DNA of 64,000 nucleotides from Trichuris trichiura (Eukaryota; Nematoda; Enoplea; Trichinellida; Trichuridae). The position numbers were made by a program, and so were the translations under genes. The notes under the pieces were generated by a model. It was given only the letters and a program-made list of their open reading frames with translations, was not told the DNA's origin and did not search any database. Location of the stretch: positions 1,426,001 through 1,490,000 of the forward strand of contig JBAJFE010000062.1 in the NCBI GenBank assembly GCA_037903355.1, written 5' to 3'. Positions within the stretch are counted from its first letter, which is position 1. Each line of letters begins with the position of its first letter. Below, piece by piece: positions 21,748 through 34,100 of the stretch.

Positions 21748-22159
21748 TGTCGTTGCTTGATCGAAAGCGCAAACTTGTACTTCCGCATTCCTTTCTCGGA
21801 GCAAACGATACATCATTCCCGTGCTCCTGTCAGTCTCCCGCCGTGGGCGCGCCCTTATACGCATTTGGTGAACAACGTGGGCTTGCGCGCACATTTCCGG
21901 TTTCTGAATCCGGTTTTTACCGATGACAAATGTTCAATGTTTCGAAGGCCGCCCGGATACCAGGCCCGTCTTCATTCTTTCCCGTTACCGTTACGTGTGC
22001 GGCCGTATCTCAGTCCGTTTCGCTCTGCCCCTCCGTTGTCGTCACCGTTCCGTTACTTCCGTACCGTTGTACATTTGTGTTTACCTTGTATAGCTGCCGT
22101 TCATTATTATTAAACGGCATCGTTGCTGAGAGTCTGAGTTTTCTGACGCAGCAACGACA
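21748..22159. mobile_element. Solo LTR (412 bp)
   Basis: Begins TGTCGTTGC and ends GCAACGACA (9-bp inverted ends, TG...CA), flanked by CCAAT at 21743-21747 and 22160-22164. Related array units read straight through this site (for example near 31750 and 26510). GC-rich interior with a TTATAC box-like sequence and ATTAAA. No internal coding region. Most likely left by recombination between the LTRs of a full element. Confidence 0.72.
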
Positions 22160-22902
22160 CCAATCAAGGGACAGAAATTATGATATGGTTGTTTTAGGCT
22201 CCAGTAATGGAAATGAGACGTACACATTATACTTTGATTTCGGAAACAGCACTAACTTAGCACTGGGTGCTAAATCGTTAATCCGTGCGCGCCCATTAAG
22301 GTTCTCTGCTTTATTGGAACAGCGCGAACGCAGATTTGAAAAGAACCGACTAAATACTCTATGCACATGAATTCCTATTCACTGAATAATTATGGACGTA
22401 AATTAGGACCATCGTGTTGGGGCCAATTATAAATAGTGCTCAGGTTCTTTGGAAAACGGATCTAAAAGCCTCGCGGAAGAAGGCTGACAGAAATGACACC
22501 TCTGCAGTCAAACAAAAATGACTTCTTCTATTTCGTTCTGATGGTAAATTTTTTGTATTTGTTGACTTAAACCGTTAACTTTTTAAAGTAAGTAAAACGA
22601 GGCTTTGCAGGCTCTGGCAGCTTAGATAGTATCTTCAAGATTAAATGAGGTGAGTTGTGATACAAGATGAAAACATAGGCAAGAACTTAAAAGCTGCCGG
22701 CAAAAGCGACTGGAAACCAAATGCAGACAAAAGTCTGCTCTGTGAGGTAAATGCATTTAACGGATCACTTCCCACGAAGGATGGTGAACAAGGTACAGCT
22801 ACACAACATTTCGACCTGCTTCGTCCACCGCCACTGCTTACAAAAAATATAGCTTCTGCTTACGGCATAAACATAAGCAATTTTTATTTTGTAATTGAAC
22901 GA

Positions 22903-22975
22903 TTTTACCCCTGAAGGGGCCCAAACATTTGCACTGGCACAAACACGAAGAACGCATCTTCAACTGAATGAGCAC
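22903..22975 (-). ncRNA. Class B Sm-type small RNA gene B2
   Basis: Minus strand: TTCAGTTGAAGA with a local hairpin GAAGA/TCTTC, then GTGTTTGTGCCAGTGC, an Sm-like site AAATGTTTGGG and the terminal hairpin CCCC-TTCA-GGGG (about 22917-22906). The hairpin sequence differs from B4 (CGGAG/CTCCG) but stays paired. Confidence 0.42.
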
Positions 22976-23591
22976 TCAGCATTTTCAGCGAGCATATTGC
23001 CTCTCTTCAGCCAAGCTGCGTAAGACGATTCGCCTCAGTGGGCTATCGCGTCAGTCAATATGCTTTAAAGCACAAGACCTAGCGATGCAGCAGTAGTACT
23101 AATTCAGAATTTCAGATTAGTGGTTGAAGAGTGGTAACAAATGCTCCTTCAGTGCGATTTTCACAGTTCTCAACAGCATACGCGCTGAAGGTCTACGCAG
23201 TCATTCTTCCAAGGAAGTCAGTTTTGTTTACTGTCATTTGAGAATCTGTCAATTTTACTATAACGTTCATAATATGCCGTTTCGTAACGGGCCTGCAGGT
23301 TGTCGTCTCTCCTTTTACGGAGACAACCCGCCGTTCACCGCTGCAATGCTTCCTAAGAATGGGAAAACTGTCCATCCAGAAATAGAGATGAAGCCATGTT
23401 TTGTTCCTCTGTTTTCGTACGTTTCTATAATTACAGACGCTGCGCTGCAAAACAGTAAGCATACCGCGCAGGTAAAAAACGTAAATTTTTCTTGTATCGA
23501 AACTCTATGAAAGGTTACGCAAAGCTATAAGCTATAAGCTGACGTAAGGTGACTTCATAAAAGTGTGCCAACGTGGAAATATAGTTTAGGT

Positions 23592-24440
23592 CAGTGTTTC
23601 TCAACGTGGGCCCTGGGGCCCCCCTGGGGTGCCCTGGGAGATTTTAGGGGGGCCCTGGAAGCCAGGGGGCTCTGGAGGGGGTCCTGGAGGATAATGCGGC
23701 AAGAGATTGTCCCAATAAACAGTTTAGCGGTAATAAGTAGCGTAGGAAAGTAATACGGTGGGCCTATTTGTCACTGACGGGAAGGCGTTGGCATCCCAAC
23801 GGAAAATGTTCCATTGCAAAGTCAGGACGCGTTGACATTATCTTTCTTTTCTAAGAGCCAATGAAAAACATGGTTTTACATTCCCTCCTGCCTGGTATGC
23901 TTCTAACAAGTCTCTGTGCATGGCGTGCTTCTTTAGAGCCGTTGGCCTTTCGGTAGGGAGCAGTTCACAAAAATCTGTTCCATCTGCATACCCTTCTATC
24001 AACTTATAAAAACTTGTTATTCTATTCCTTCTCGTGCAGTGCAAACAAGCGCCGTGCCCTTCAGTTTTCGCGAACGGAACTTCAGAACAACTCATTCCAT
24101 CCGACCGTTCGTAACACAATAGCAGCCGGTATTCCCGTACGTACGGCTTTTCCGTCGCACATTCCCCACTTTTTCCCTCGACTCATAAAGGCACCGACTA
24201 ATAGCAGCGTACCCTTTCATTCCTTCCTCCCTGGTATGCGCTGAACAAACAGCATTTACAGTGGTCCTTTTCTATTATTCACGCGGGCTCTAGGCTGCGC
24301 GACAGGAGCGGGCAAAGCAAGAAAGCTGTGGGCACTAACAGACAAGGGGGCCATCTGGCGGCCCTGGCGAGTCCAAGTGGCCCTGGTGGGCCCTGAAAAG
24401 CCCTAGGGGACCCTGTGGCAAAAAAAGTTGAGAAACTGTG
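23592..24440. mobile_element. hAT-like non-autonomous element
   Basis: Terminal inverted repeats CAGTGTTTCTCAAC at the left and its near-inverse ending GTTGAGAAACTGTG at 24440, in the hAT style. The subterminal parts are rich in GGCCCTGG motifs. No transposase frame is recognised inside. The flanking 8-mers (GTTTAGGT left, ATCTAATC right) do not match, and they map to places 1.5 kb apart in the undisturbed array unit, so insertion was accompanied or followed by a deletion. Confidence 0.68.
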
Positions 24441-25540
24441 ATCTAATCAAATTGTTTTGTAGTTAGCAAGAGAACAAAGGTCGGCTATTGGCTGCATTCT
24501 TTAGATACAACATACTAGATATCATCAGCATTTTGCTTACTCCGCTTATTTTCGAAGTTCATGTATGCCTAATACCTAGCTCGCATCTTGCCCAAGCATT
24601 ATATAAATGCTATTTTTCTATTTTTAATCGGCAACGCAGCGCTTCAAATTAGCATTTTGGTTCAATTCTGCAAATGTAGCAACTGACAAAAAACGTAGCA
24701 AAGGCACTCAAATTACGCCTACCAGCTTTTCATTGCAACCTGCGCATCATGTGCTTACACTAAAGGTACATTCCTTGCGTAGTTTGTACAAGCACTTCAA
24801 AAGTTCTCTTCTCGTTTGGTTGTAACTGAATGGGAATGTTCAATGAGAACATTTTGAGTCGAAAATGGATTATCGTTTCAACAACCTCTGTAGATCAATT
24901 ATCCAACGAAAACGATAATACAGAGAAAACACGTGCTGGCTATGAGCACCACCCGCAGATGAAAAACGTTCACTGCAAACAGAAACGTGAACCGCGCGAA
25001 GCGCAATTACTGTATTTTGTTTATTTAAACGGCCGACATAATTTGTTGAGCAAATGTGATACTAGAAACCTTCATTTTCTCAAAGTCGTCCTTCAGCCGA
25101 ACCCACGTACGCTAAGAGAAAGATGTAAAAACTGTTGCTTTTCACCATCTCCACTCAACCATTAAAAATACAATGAACTCTGGCAGAACGAACAGCAGTT
25201 GGCTTTGAGACAAAAGCAAGTAAAACTTCACTAAGTCTGCTTGGCGGTTTCCAATGTCAATCAGCAATCATGGCTGCAATTGCGCTTTCTTAGGGTGCGC
25301 AGGATCATCAAGAAAAAAGACACGTAATCACTCGGCGCGAGTCAGTCTTCGAAGACATGTCGTTCAGCATCGCGCGCTTATTCATGCCCTTATCTGTCTG
25401 CGATCGCTCCCATTGAGTAAGCGTACGACGAGAAGGTGCACATGCAAATCTATCGAAGAGGATGAACCAACACAAGTAATTTGTACGTTACTTTTCACGA
25501 CTCTTTACGTTACTACCTACATCAACCTATAAACAAATTT

Positions 25541-25640
25541 CACCCCTAACAAAGAGGTACAAAAAAATTTGCACTTTTGTGAACTTGTAGGAGTGAATCC
25601 TACAGTCAAGAGGGAAACCTCCTCAAAATCACAAAGTGCC
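25541..25640 (-). ncRNA. Class A SL RNA-like gene A3
   Basis: Minus strand: leader 25640-25619 (22 nt, GGCACTTTGTGA...GAGGAG), donor GTTTCC, hairpin GAGG/CCTC around the donor, and a middle stem-loop GTAGGA/TCCTAC. The sequence TTCACAAAAGTGC pairs back with the leader's 5' half, then come the Sm site AAATTTTTTTG and terminal hairpin ACCTC/GGGGT. The leader-pairing bases differ from A1 (TGTGA versus TGTTCA) with matching changes in the partner strand, which supports a selected RNA structure. Confidence 0.68.
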
Positions 25641-25699
25641 GTCAATTCTTTTTCGCATTTGCTCCTACATGGTTAAAGTAAACTAACCTTCGTTCACTC

Positions 25700-25740
25700 T
25701 GATTAGAGCAGCAACAGCAACGACCGTACGCAGGGTTTAC
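25700..25740 (-). promoter_or_regulatory. PSE-like conserved block upstream of A3
   Basis: On the minus strand GTAAACCCTGCGTACGGTCG, then TTGCTGTTGCTGCTCT, lies about 60-100 nt before the predicted RNA start. The same block at the same distance precedes A1, A2, A4, A5, A6 and A7. Its position suits the proximal sequence element of snRNA/SL RNA promoters. The assignment is inferred from conservation only. Confidence 0.45.
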
Positions 25741-27238
25741 TACACTTCAACGCATCTCAATGTTTACTGATGCGCATTCTAACCGCTTCATAATTCTTCT
25801 GAACAAAACTGTCGCGCAGAAATATCCAACAGTCCGCAATCACTTCTAAGGAACTCTACAGGCGCGGAGAGCGATTGAAAATTCAACTTTCACTGTAAAT
25901 TGAAGCTTAGCGCTGACGCAATGCAGACAAAACATCTGACCACCTGAGAGGAAGAAGAAGAACAAGAAGAAGAAAACCCACAGAATGCCCTTTATCGCCC
26001 TTCAAAGAAGCATTTGTAGGTACTGTTTAGGTGCCCTACTGATAATAAAGTAAATTTCTTGAAAACACTACGATTCGTCAAAGAAAAGGCCTGACAATCT
26101 CCTCAGTCCTCACAGTGTACACGTCAGACTAACGCAGGAAACTTGAAGCCATCGACGTCTTTTGATAACTGCATTTTCTCACAGTCCTAAATGCATAGTC
26201 GGCATAGTCTCTCTCAGGGGATGATTGACTTCAAAAGCCTTTTAGGATATAGCTATTGCACTCTCTTATGCCTACACAGATTCCAAGTTCAGTGAATCCA
26301 CTTCCTCATAGGTCAGATCAACAAAGGTACCGCTCTGGCAGTGCACGAGGGGCAGCAGCGAAGACTGAGATGCTTCTTTTGCGATCTTTGTACGCAGAAT
26401 AGGTGGGAGAGCATTAGCGTCCTTTCAAAGATTTCAGAACTAAAAGTCTTTGCAGGCAGCCTTTAAATTATCTTTATAGTTCTTTTGGAAAAGCAAATTT
26501 TTTAGTGACCCATTCAAGGGATGGAAGTTATGGTTTTGTTGTTTTGGGCTACAGCAATGCAAATGCGACGTAGACCTTGTACACCGATTTTTGAAAAAGC
26601 TCTAGCTTGAAGTCGTCCATTAGCGTTCTCTGTTTCATTGGAACAGTGCGAATGCACAGTTGAAAAGAACCGACTAAATGCTCAATACTGATTAATTCCT
26701 ATTCGCTGACTATGGACGCAAATTAGAACCATTGTACTTGGGCTATTCGTAAATAGTGCTCAGGTTCTTTGAAGAACTGATCTTCAAGCGTTGCTGGAGA
26801 ATGTTGAAGGCAATGACGCTTTTCGAGTAAAAAATGCTTTACGTTATTTCGCTTTAATGATAAGTTTTTAGTATTTGTTCAACTAAACCGTTAAGTTTTT
26901 CAAGTAAGCAATATTACGTCCTGGACGGTGTGGGAGCTTAGATAGTATCTTCAAGATCAAATGAGGTCAGTTATGAACCGTTCGCACTTCATTCATCGCA
27001 CTGAAATATAAAAGGCAAGAATGAAAAAGGAGGCAGCAAAAGCGACTGAAAATTAAATGCAGGCGAAAGCCTACTCTGCAAAGTAGACGCATTTAACAGG
27101 TCACTTTCTTCGAAGCATGATGAGCAAGGCGCAGCTACTCAACATTCCGACCTTCATCATCCACCTTTATTGCTTACAAAAACTGCAACTTTTGCTAACA
27201 GGTACTAGAAAAACTAAACATTACTTGTGGAAGAAATT

Positions 27239-27312
27239 TTACCCCCGAAGGGGTCCAAAAATTTGCACTCGCACAAACGCACAGAGCACTCCTCCGACTG
27301 AACGAGCTGCTT
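27239..27312 (-). ncRNA. Class B Sm-type small RNA gene B3
   Basis: Minus strand: TTCAGTCGGAGGAGTGCTC, GCGTTTGTGCGAGTGC, perfect Sm site AAATTTTTGG and a hairpin CCCC-TTCG-GGGG. The UUCG tetraloop is the most stable RNA loop known. The GGAG helix partner is altered (CTCTG). It lies 1.69 kb downstream (higher coordinate) of A3. Confidence 0.45.
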
Positions 27313-30300
27313 GAAAAATGCTTAACACGTAAGCGCTCTGCATTTTTCATCCAGCAAACTCGATTCAGCAGATTCGTTAATCTACGGTTTGGCTTTTTTG
27401 TGCTGTTGCGTAAGCCAAAATGCTTTACAGCACATGACTTCAGCGAATTAGATTAAACAAGTTTTTTTTTTCTTTTTCGGTTTGCGCCTCTAGAGTGCTG
27501 AAGAGAAGTTTCTTCAATCCAACTTTTACCTTTTCCAACAGCATACGAGCTTAGGGTTTACTCCGCTTTTCTTTTAAGCAAGTCAGTTTTGCTTGCTGCG
27601 GTTTGGGAATCTGCCAGTTTTACTTTTACGCTGATAATATGCCATTTCGTGACGGATCTGCAAGTTGTTCTCTCTCCTTTTAGGGAGACAACCCGCCGTT
27701 CACCGTTGCGTTGCTTCCCAGGTATTGGAAAAGTGTCAATCCAGAAGAAGAGATCAAACCATGTTCTGTCCCTCCGCCATCACACGTTTTCTATGATTAC
27801 AGCCAGTGTACTGCGAAACAGTTTGCAGACAGCGTAAGAACAAAAATGAAAAGTTTTTTTGTATTGAAGTGTACGAATGGTAACGTGAAGCTATAAGCTA
27901 TATTTCGGGTGACTTCATAAAAGTGTGCTAACACGGAAATATAGTTTAGGTTATCGTTGATCACTGCCGAAAATGACATTCCTTAACACGCTTACGACCA
28001 TGCTTCAGTGGTATACGTATGTTAACTTTTTCACATCCTTACCTTTCAAAGGTTACTGCACAGAGCATACTGCATTTCATGTTCCGTTCCAGAATATTTT
28101 CTGTATGTATTGGGCATTTGAAGCTAAGAAAAATTGCGTCCCATCGATTGAAGCCGCTAGAAATGTATGGTTTGCAGCGAAACGCAATTAAATCGCTGCA
28201 AGCTTATATGCTTTGGAGCAGAATCACATGGGGAAAAGAATTTCTGCCTTTTTGCAACGGGTACGTCGATTTCCATTTCTGCAATCACTGTGTATTCGTC
28301 AAATACCGTAACAAGCTTGATAATGAGAATAAATTAAATTTTCGATTCCTTCTCAACCTGATCTAACGTGCTGAAAGAGCAAAATTATTTTTCTTCACGC
28401 TGACAGTGGGTCGGGACAGGCTTGGAAGGTTAATGCTTTTCTTTATTAGCTATCTTACAGCGTCTAACCAGCACACCAAGTTCACAAAAAGGAAAACGAA
28501 AAAAACTAAGAGTGTACTATGCAAGTCACTTGTCTGAAATGTGCATCATAACTTGTACAGTCACTTAATGCTAATTTTCGCAGTCGTCTAATAAAGAAGA
28601 GCAGTTTTCTGCGACATTTTCGGTTTATAATTTGCTGCCATAAGATTGTACTTGATTACTAGAGGAGTATACGTCAGTAAGCCAGCTTGCGGAGAAATGA
28701 GTAACCCAGTTACGAATCCCAAACTTGAGTCGTTTAAAAAAAGCATCAATACCTGAAAAACGTGACACAAAAATTAGTATTACTGGTTCGTAGGAACTGA
28801 TGATGTTGCGTTCTCGTAGGTACCGACTTTGTTGGGGCTGAAGAATAATGCTGTGTTTTGCGACCTCCAGCAAGTAGCAAGCATTCGCTTGTCATTTACG
28901 CGGTATTTAACTGATTTGTAATTTTACTGCCGCACAGTTCGAATGGTACTACAGATAAAATACACAAGTCCCCGAATGTTGTCTTTATCATAACAGTCAA
29001 TATGGGAACTTCGCTGAATTTGTAGAAAACCAGTGGACCGTCGAATCTTTGAACATCCAGAAAACTAATCCTGAGATATTGAATACTGATGATAAATCAG
29101 CCGCACGCATGTCTTAAAAGCAGCCGCTGAAAAAAGAAATGGCCGCTAAGAACGAGGATAGCTATGGAAACATGAAATAAGCTACCTTCCAGAGAACGTT
29201 ACTTTGACTCAAGCTAGATTCGCTAGACTAGAAAGTTTTTTCAGATTTGTGTAGAAAATATAAGGACGTTATGGAATAATATCTTCAAGCCGGACAGGAA
29301 ATTCCATTTAAAGCAAAATGGGCAGCTCGCGCCCTTGTTGATTTTAGCACGTCCTGGAATAGAAAACCTGAATCATCCAGGACGGGCTTTCAACGTGCCA
29401 GTTAGAACAAGCAGCATAACACCAAGTGGTGCGCTGCCAAATGTATTATCATTCACCTAATCAAACTTTTTTTGTAGTTAGCAAGAGAACAAAGGTCGGC
29501 TATTGGCTGCATTCTTTAGATCGAACATACTAGATATCATCAGTATTTTGCTTACTCCGCTTATTTTCGAAGTTCATGTATGCCTAATACCTAGCTTGCA
29601 TCTTGCCCAAGCATTATATAAATGCTATTTTTCTATTTTTAATCGGCAAGGCAGCTTTTCAAATTAGCATTTTCGTTCAATTCTGAAAATGTAGCAAGTG
29701 ACATAAAGCGTAGCAAAGGCATTTAAATTACGCCTACCTGCTTTTCATTGTAACCTGCGCATCATGTGCTTACACTAAAGGTACACTCCTTGCGTAGTTT
29801 GTACAAGCACTTAAAAAGCTCTCTTCTCGTTTGGTTGTAACTGATTTTATGACCGTTTGATTTAGTCAGCACGCTTTGTCAACTTTGGTAATTCTTATAC
29901 GTTCCGTTTTATCAACTGCACTTTGTCCCTTAGAAAAGTAGGTGACTATGAGTGCATCACCTGCATTCATTTCTATCACTGATAGCTTTCTGTCGTTCCC
30001 TGTGACTTGTTCAAAGCAGCAGAAAGTGACTATGCTAGCCAGCTTCAGGCATGATCATTGTCACATGCTATGGGAATGTTGAGTGAGAACATTTTGAGTC
30101 GAAAATTGAATATCATCGTTTCAGCAACCTCTGTAGATCAATTAGCCAACGAAAACGACAATACAGAGAAAGCACTTGCTAGATATCAGTACCACCCGCA
30201 GAAGAAAAACGTTTACTGCAAACAGAAACGCGGACCGCGCGAAGCGCAATTACTGTAACTTGTTTATTTAAACGGCTGATATGGTTTGTTGAGCAAATGT

Positions 30301-30794
30301 GCAACTTGGAACGTTCATTTCCTTAAGGTCGCCCTACAGCACTACGGACGTACGCTAAGAGAAAGCTGTAAAAACTACTGCATTTCACCATCTCAACTCA
30401 TCTATTGAAAACATAATGAACCCTGGCGGAGCAACCAGTGGGTGGCTTGGAGACAAAAACAAGTAAAATTCTGCAAGTAAGCCTTCACTGCGCCCGCTTG
30501 GGGCTTTTCGAAGCGATTACTAAGTGTGACAGCAGTTGCTCTTCTGGAACGATGCGCAGGTTCATCAAGAATAAGGCGCGTAATCATGCGGGAGGAGTCA
30601 GTCTTCAAAGACAGCTTGTTTAGCATAGGGTGCGGACTCAAGCCATTTCCTGTCTGCAATTGCTCCCGTTGAGTAAGCATAGGTCATCAACGTGCATATG
30701 GACCTCTTTCAAAAGGATGGCAAAAAACAAGTGATTCGCACGTGGGCCCCACCAGTTTCTTTTTATCACTCTCACCACGCAATGTACCAATTTT

Positions 30795-30893
30795 ACCCCC
30801 AAAAAAGGGGTTTGAAAAATTTGCACTTTCGTGATGGCGTAGGATTAGCTCCTACACGCATTAGGAGTATCTCTCCCAATGCCACGAAGCGCC
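30795..30893 (-). ncRNA. Class A SL RNA-like gene A4, donor altered
   Basis: Minus strand: 22-nt leader 30893-30872 (GGCGCTTCGTGG...GGGAGA), but the expected donor is GATAC instead of GTTTC. The leader pairs with CACGAAAGTGC before the Sm site AAATTTTTC. Middle stem GTAGGA/TCCTAC and a terminal hairpin CCCC/GGGG are intact. Structure preserved with a non-GT donor: either trans-splicing-dead or a different donor position. Confidence 0.5.
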
Positions 30894-33800
30894 GTGAGTT
30901 CTTTTCGGCACTATGACATGATTTCGCTGCAATTCTTCGCTCATTCCAACTAGAGAAGCAGCAGCAACGAGCGTACGTAGGGTTTACCGCACTTCGATGC
31001 GTTTCAATTTTCTCCGATGCAAGGTGATACTCCTTTATAATTCTTCTGAACAAAACTATCGCGCAGAAATATCCAACGCTTGTGCGCAATCACTTCTAAC
31101 AAACTGGACTGGCGTGCAGAACGATTAAAATTTCAAATTCCCACTGTAAATTGAAGCTTAGCACTGATGCGATGTTGACAAAACATCTGATCACCTGGGA
31201 AGAAGAAGAAGAAGAAAACCCTCAGAATGTCCTAGTTTGCTCTTCAAAGAAGCATTTTTAGGTACTGATTGGATGTGCTACTGATAAGAAAATAAATATG
31301 TTGAAGACACAATGATTCGTGAAACAGAACACGCCCGAAAATCACGTCAGTCCTAATAGCGTACACGTCAGGCTAACGCAGAAACTTCGAAGACACCATA
31401 GACTTTTTAATCACTGCATTTTCTCACCGCTTTGAACGCATAGTCCGCATAGTCTCTTTCGGAGGAAAATTAACTTCAAAACCCTTTTAAGATACCACTA
31501 GCGCACTCTCTCATGCCTACACAGATTCCAAGTTCAGTGTATCCGCTTTCCGTTAGGTAAGTCCAGCACAAGTACTGTCCTGGCAGTGCACGAAATGCAG
31601 CAGCAAAAACTAGGTTGCTTCCTTTGCTGTCTTTGTATGCAGAATGGACGGGAAAGCACTACGGTACTTTCAAAGACTTTAGAACTAGAAGCCTTTCCAG
31701 ACAACTTTTGAATTATCTTCAAAGCTTTTTTAGAAAGCCAAATATTTTAGTAACCCAATCAAGAAACAGAAGTTACGGTATTGTTGTTGTGGGCTGCAGT
31801 AATGCAAATGCGGCGTAGGCATTATACCTTAATTTCAGAAAAAGCTCCAACTTAGCAGCGGGTTCTAAAGCGCTAATGGGTGCGCCCATTAAGGTTCTCT
31901 GTTTTATTGGAACAGCGCGAACGCAGATTTGAAAAGAACCGCCTAAATACTCAATGTTCATGCATTCCTATCCACTGACTAATTATGAACGTAAATTATG
32001 ACTACTGTACTTGGGCTAATTGTAAATAGTGCTCACGTTCTTTGAAGAATGGATCTTAAAGCGCCGCTGGAAAATATTGACAGCAATGACGCTTCTATAG
32101 TAAAAAAAAGTGGTTTGCGCTGTTCCGCTTTAATGAAACATTTTTACTAGTTGTTGAACTGAACCGCTAACTTTTTAAAGTAAGTAAAATGAGGCTTTGG
32201 AAGCTCTGGCAGCCTAGATAGTATCTTCAAGATTAAATGAGGTGAGTTATGATACGAGATGAAAACATAGGCAACAACTTAAAAGCTGGCGGCAAAAGCG
32301 ACTGGAAACCAAATGCAGACAAAAGTCTGCTCTGCATGGTGAAATGCATTTAACAGATCACTTTCTACGAATGATGGTGAACAAGATACAGTTTACACAA
32401 CATTCCGCCCCTCTTCGTCCACCGGCACTGCTTACAAAAATTATAGCTTCTGCCTATGGCGAAAGCAAAAGTAATTTTCATTGCTGACAGACAGAGAAGA
32501 ACTCCAAGGCAGACTTTAAAACACTCGCCTTTAAGCAGCTATGACACTTCGTACATCATCCAAGCACCTTACTCATTACGTCAGTTTAAGACCGCTGAAG
32601 ACAGGTCGCGTTTGACCGTAGAAATGTATTTTAGGTTATCGTTTATCACTGCGTAAAATGTCGTTCCTTAACACGCTTACGATCATGCATCATTGGTATA
32701 CATATGTTAACTTTTTCACATTCTTGCCCTGCGGCAGTTACTGCGCTGAGCATACTGCATTTCATGTGCCGTTTCAGAATGCTTTCTACACGTGTTCGAC
32801 ATTTGAAGTTAAGAAAAATTGAATCTAATCGATTGAAGCCGCTAGAAATGAATGGCTTGCAGCGAAATGCAATGAAATCGCTGCAAGCTTATATACTTTA
32901 GAGCAGATTCGCATGAGGAAAAGAATTCATGTTTTTTTGCAACGGGTACGTCGATCTCCATCCTTGTAACCACAGTACATCCGTCAAATACCGTAACAGA
33001 TTTGATAAAGAGAATAAATTAAATTCCTGTTATCTTCTCAACCCGTTTTTAATGTGCTAAAGGCACAAAATTATTTTTCTTCACGCTGACAGTCGGTCGG
33101 GACAGACTTGGAAGGTTAATGCTTTTCTTTATTAGCTATCTTACATCATCTAACCAGCACACCAAGTTCACAAAGAGGAAAACGAAAAAAAGTAAGGGTG
33201 TACCAAGCAAGTCGCTTGTCCGGAAGATGCATCACAATTGGTACAGTTACTTAGTGCTAATTTCCGTAGTCGTCTAATAAAAAAGCAGTTTTCTGGGCTA
33301 TTTTCGGTTTATAATTTGCTGTCATGAGAATGTACTTGATTACTAGAGCAGTAAGCGACAGTAAGCTAGCTTGATTAGAAATGGCTGACGCTCTGAGTAA
33401 TCCCAAATTTCAGCCCTTTTAAAACAAGCATCAATGTCTGAGAGACTGTACATGAGAATACGTGCAACTGATTGGTAAGAAACAATGACATTGCCATGAT
33501 TGCGAGCATGGATTTTGTTGCAGCTGAAAAATAATGCTGAGTTTTGAGACCTCCGGCAAGTAGCAAGCAATTGCTCGGCAGTTAGACTGCGTCTACTTGA
33601 CAGGTAGTTTTACTGCCGTACAGTTCGGATGGCGTTACCGATGGAATACACCAGTCCCCGATGGTTGTCATTATCATACCAGTCAATATGACTTCACTAA
33701 GTCTGCGTGGCGGTTTCCAATGTCAATCGGCAATTAGGACCGCAATTGCGCTTCCTTAGGGTGCGCAGGATCATCAAGAAAAAAGACACGTAATCACCCG

Positions 33801-34004
33801 GCGTGAGTCAGTCTTCGAAGACACGTCGTTCAGCTTCGCGTACTTATTCATGCTCTTATTTGTCTGCGATCGCTCCCATTGAGTAAGCGTACGACGGGAA
33901 GGTGCACATGCAACTCTATCGAAGAGCTGAGCAACACAAGTACTTTGTACGTTACTCTTCACCATTTCTCACGTTATTACCTACATCAACCAATAAACAA
34001 ATTT

Positions 34005-34100
34005 CACCCCTAACAAAGGGGTACAAAAAATTTGCACTTTTGTGAACATGTAGGAGTGAATCTTACAGTCAAGGAAACTTCCTCAACATCACAAAGTGCC
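34005..34100 (-). ncRNA. Class A SL RNA-like gene A5
   Basis: Minus strand: leader 34100-34079 (22 nt, GGCACTTTGTGATG...GAGGAA), donor GTTTCC, middle stem GTAAGA...TCCTAC with one mismatch, Sm site AAATTTTTTG and a perfect terminal hairpin ACCCC/GGGGT. The leader differs from A3 at two positions (one mid-leader, the last base). Confidence 0.66.

Larger units (their letters stand above)
20560..25224. repeat. SL-array monomers carrying A2 and B2
   Basis: Diverged array units, interrupted by a solo LTR (21748-22159) and a hAT-like element (23592-24440). The monomer portion between about 27950 and 29455 of the reference unit is missing here, exactly at the hAT-like element. No protein gene seen. 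Confidence 0.75.
25225..33690. repeat. Higher-order array unit H1 (two monomers)
   Basis: Unit of 8466 bp holding A3, B3 and A4. Its second monomer lacks a class B gene and is cut off at 33690, where the next unit starts abruptly with the same sequence as at 25225. From about 29060 on it is virtually identical to unit H2 (offset 9586). Confidence 0.85.

Noticed and set aside
25541..25640. Plus-strand reading of the class A loci as RNA polymerase III genes (GCAC...GTGC stem followed by a T run).
   Set aside because: The minus strand explains more: 22-nt leader, GT donor, Sm site directly followed by a stable 3' hairpin, and a conserved upstream block. The T runs are not constant between copies.
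27973..28191. A 72-codon frame repeated at 36376 and 46002 in the array.
   Set aside because: Broken by stops in the older copies at 10969 and 32658; conservation follows nucleotide identity of the repeat, with no sign of protein-level constraint or known domain.
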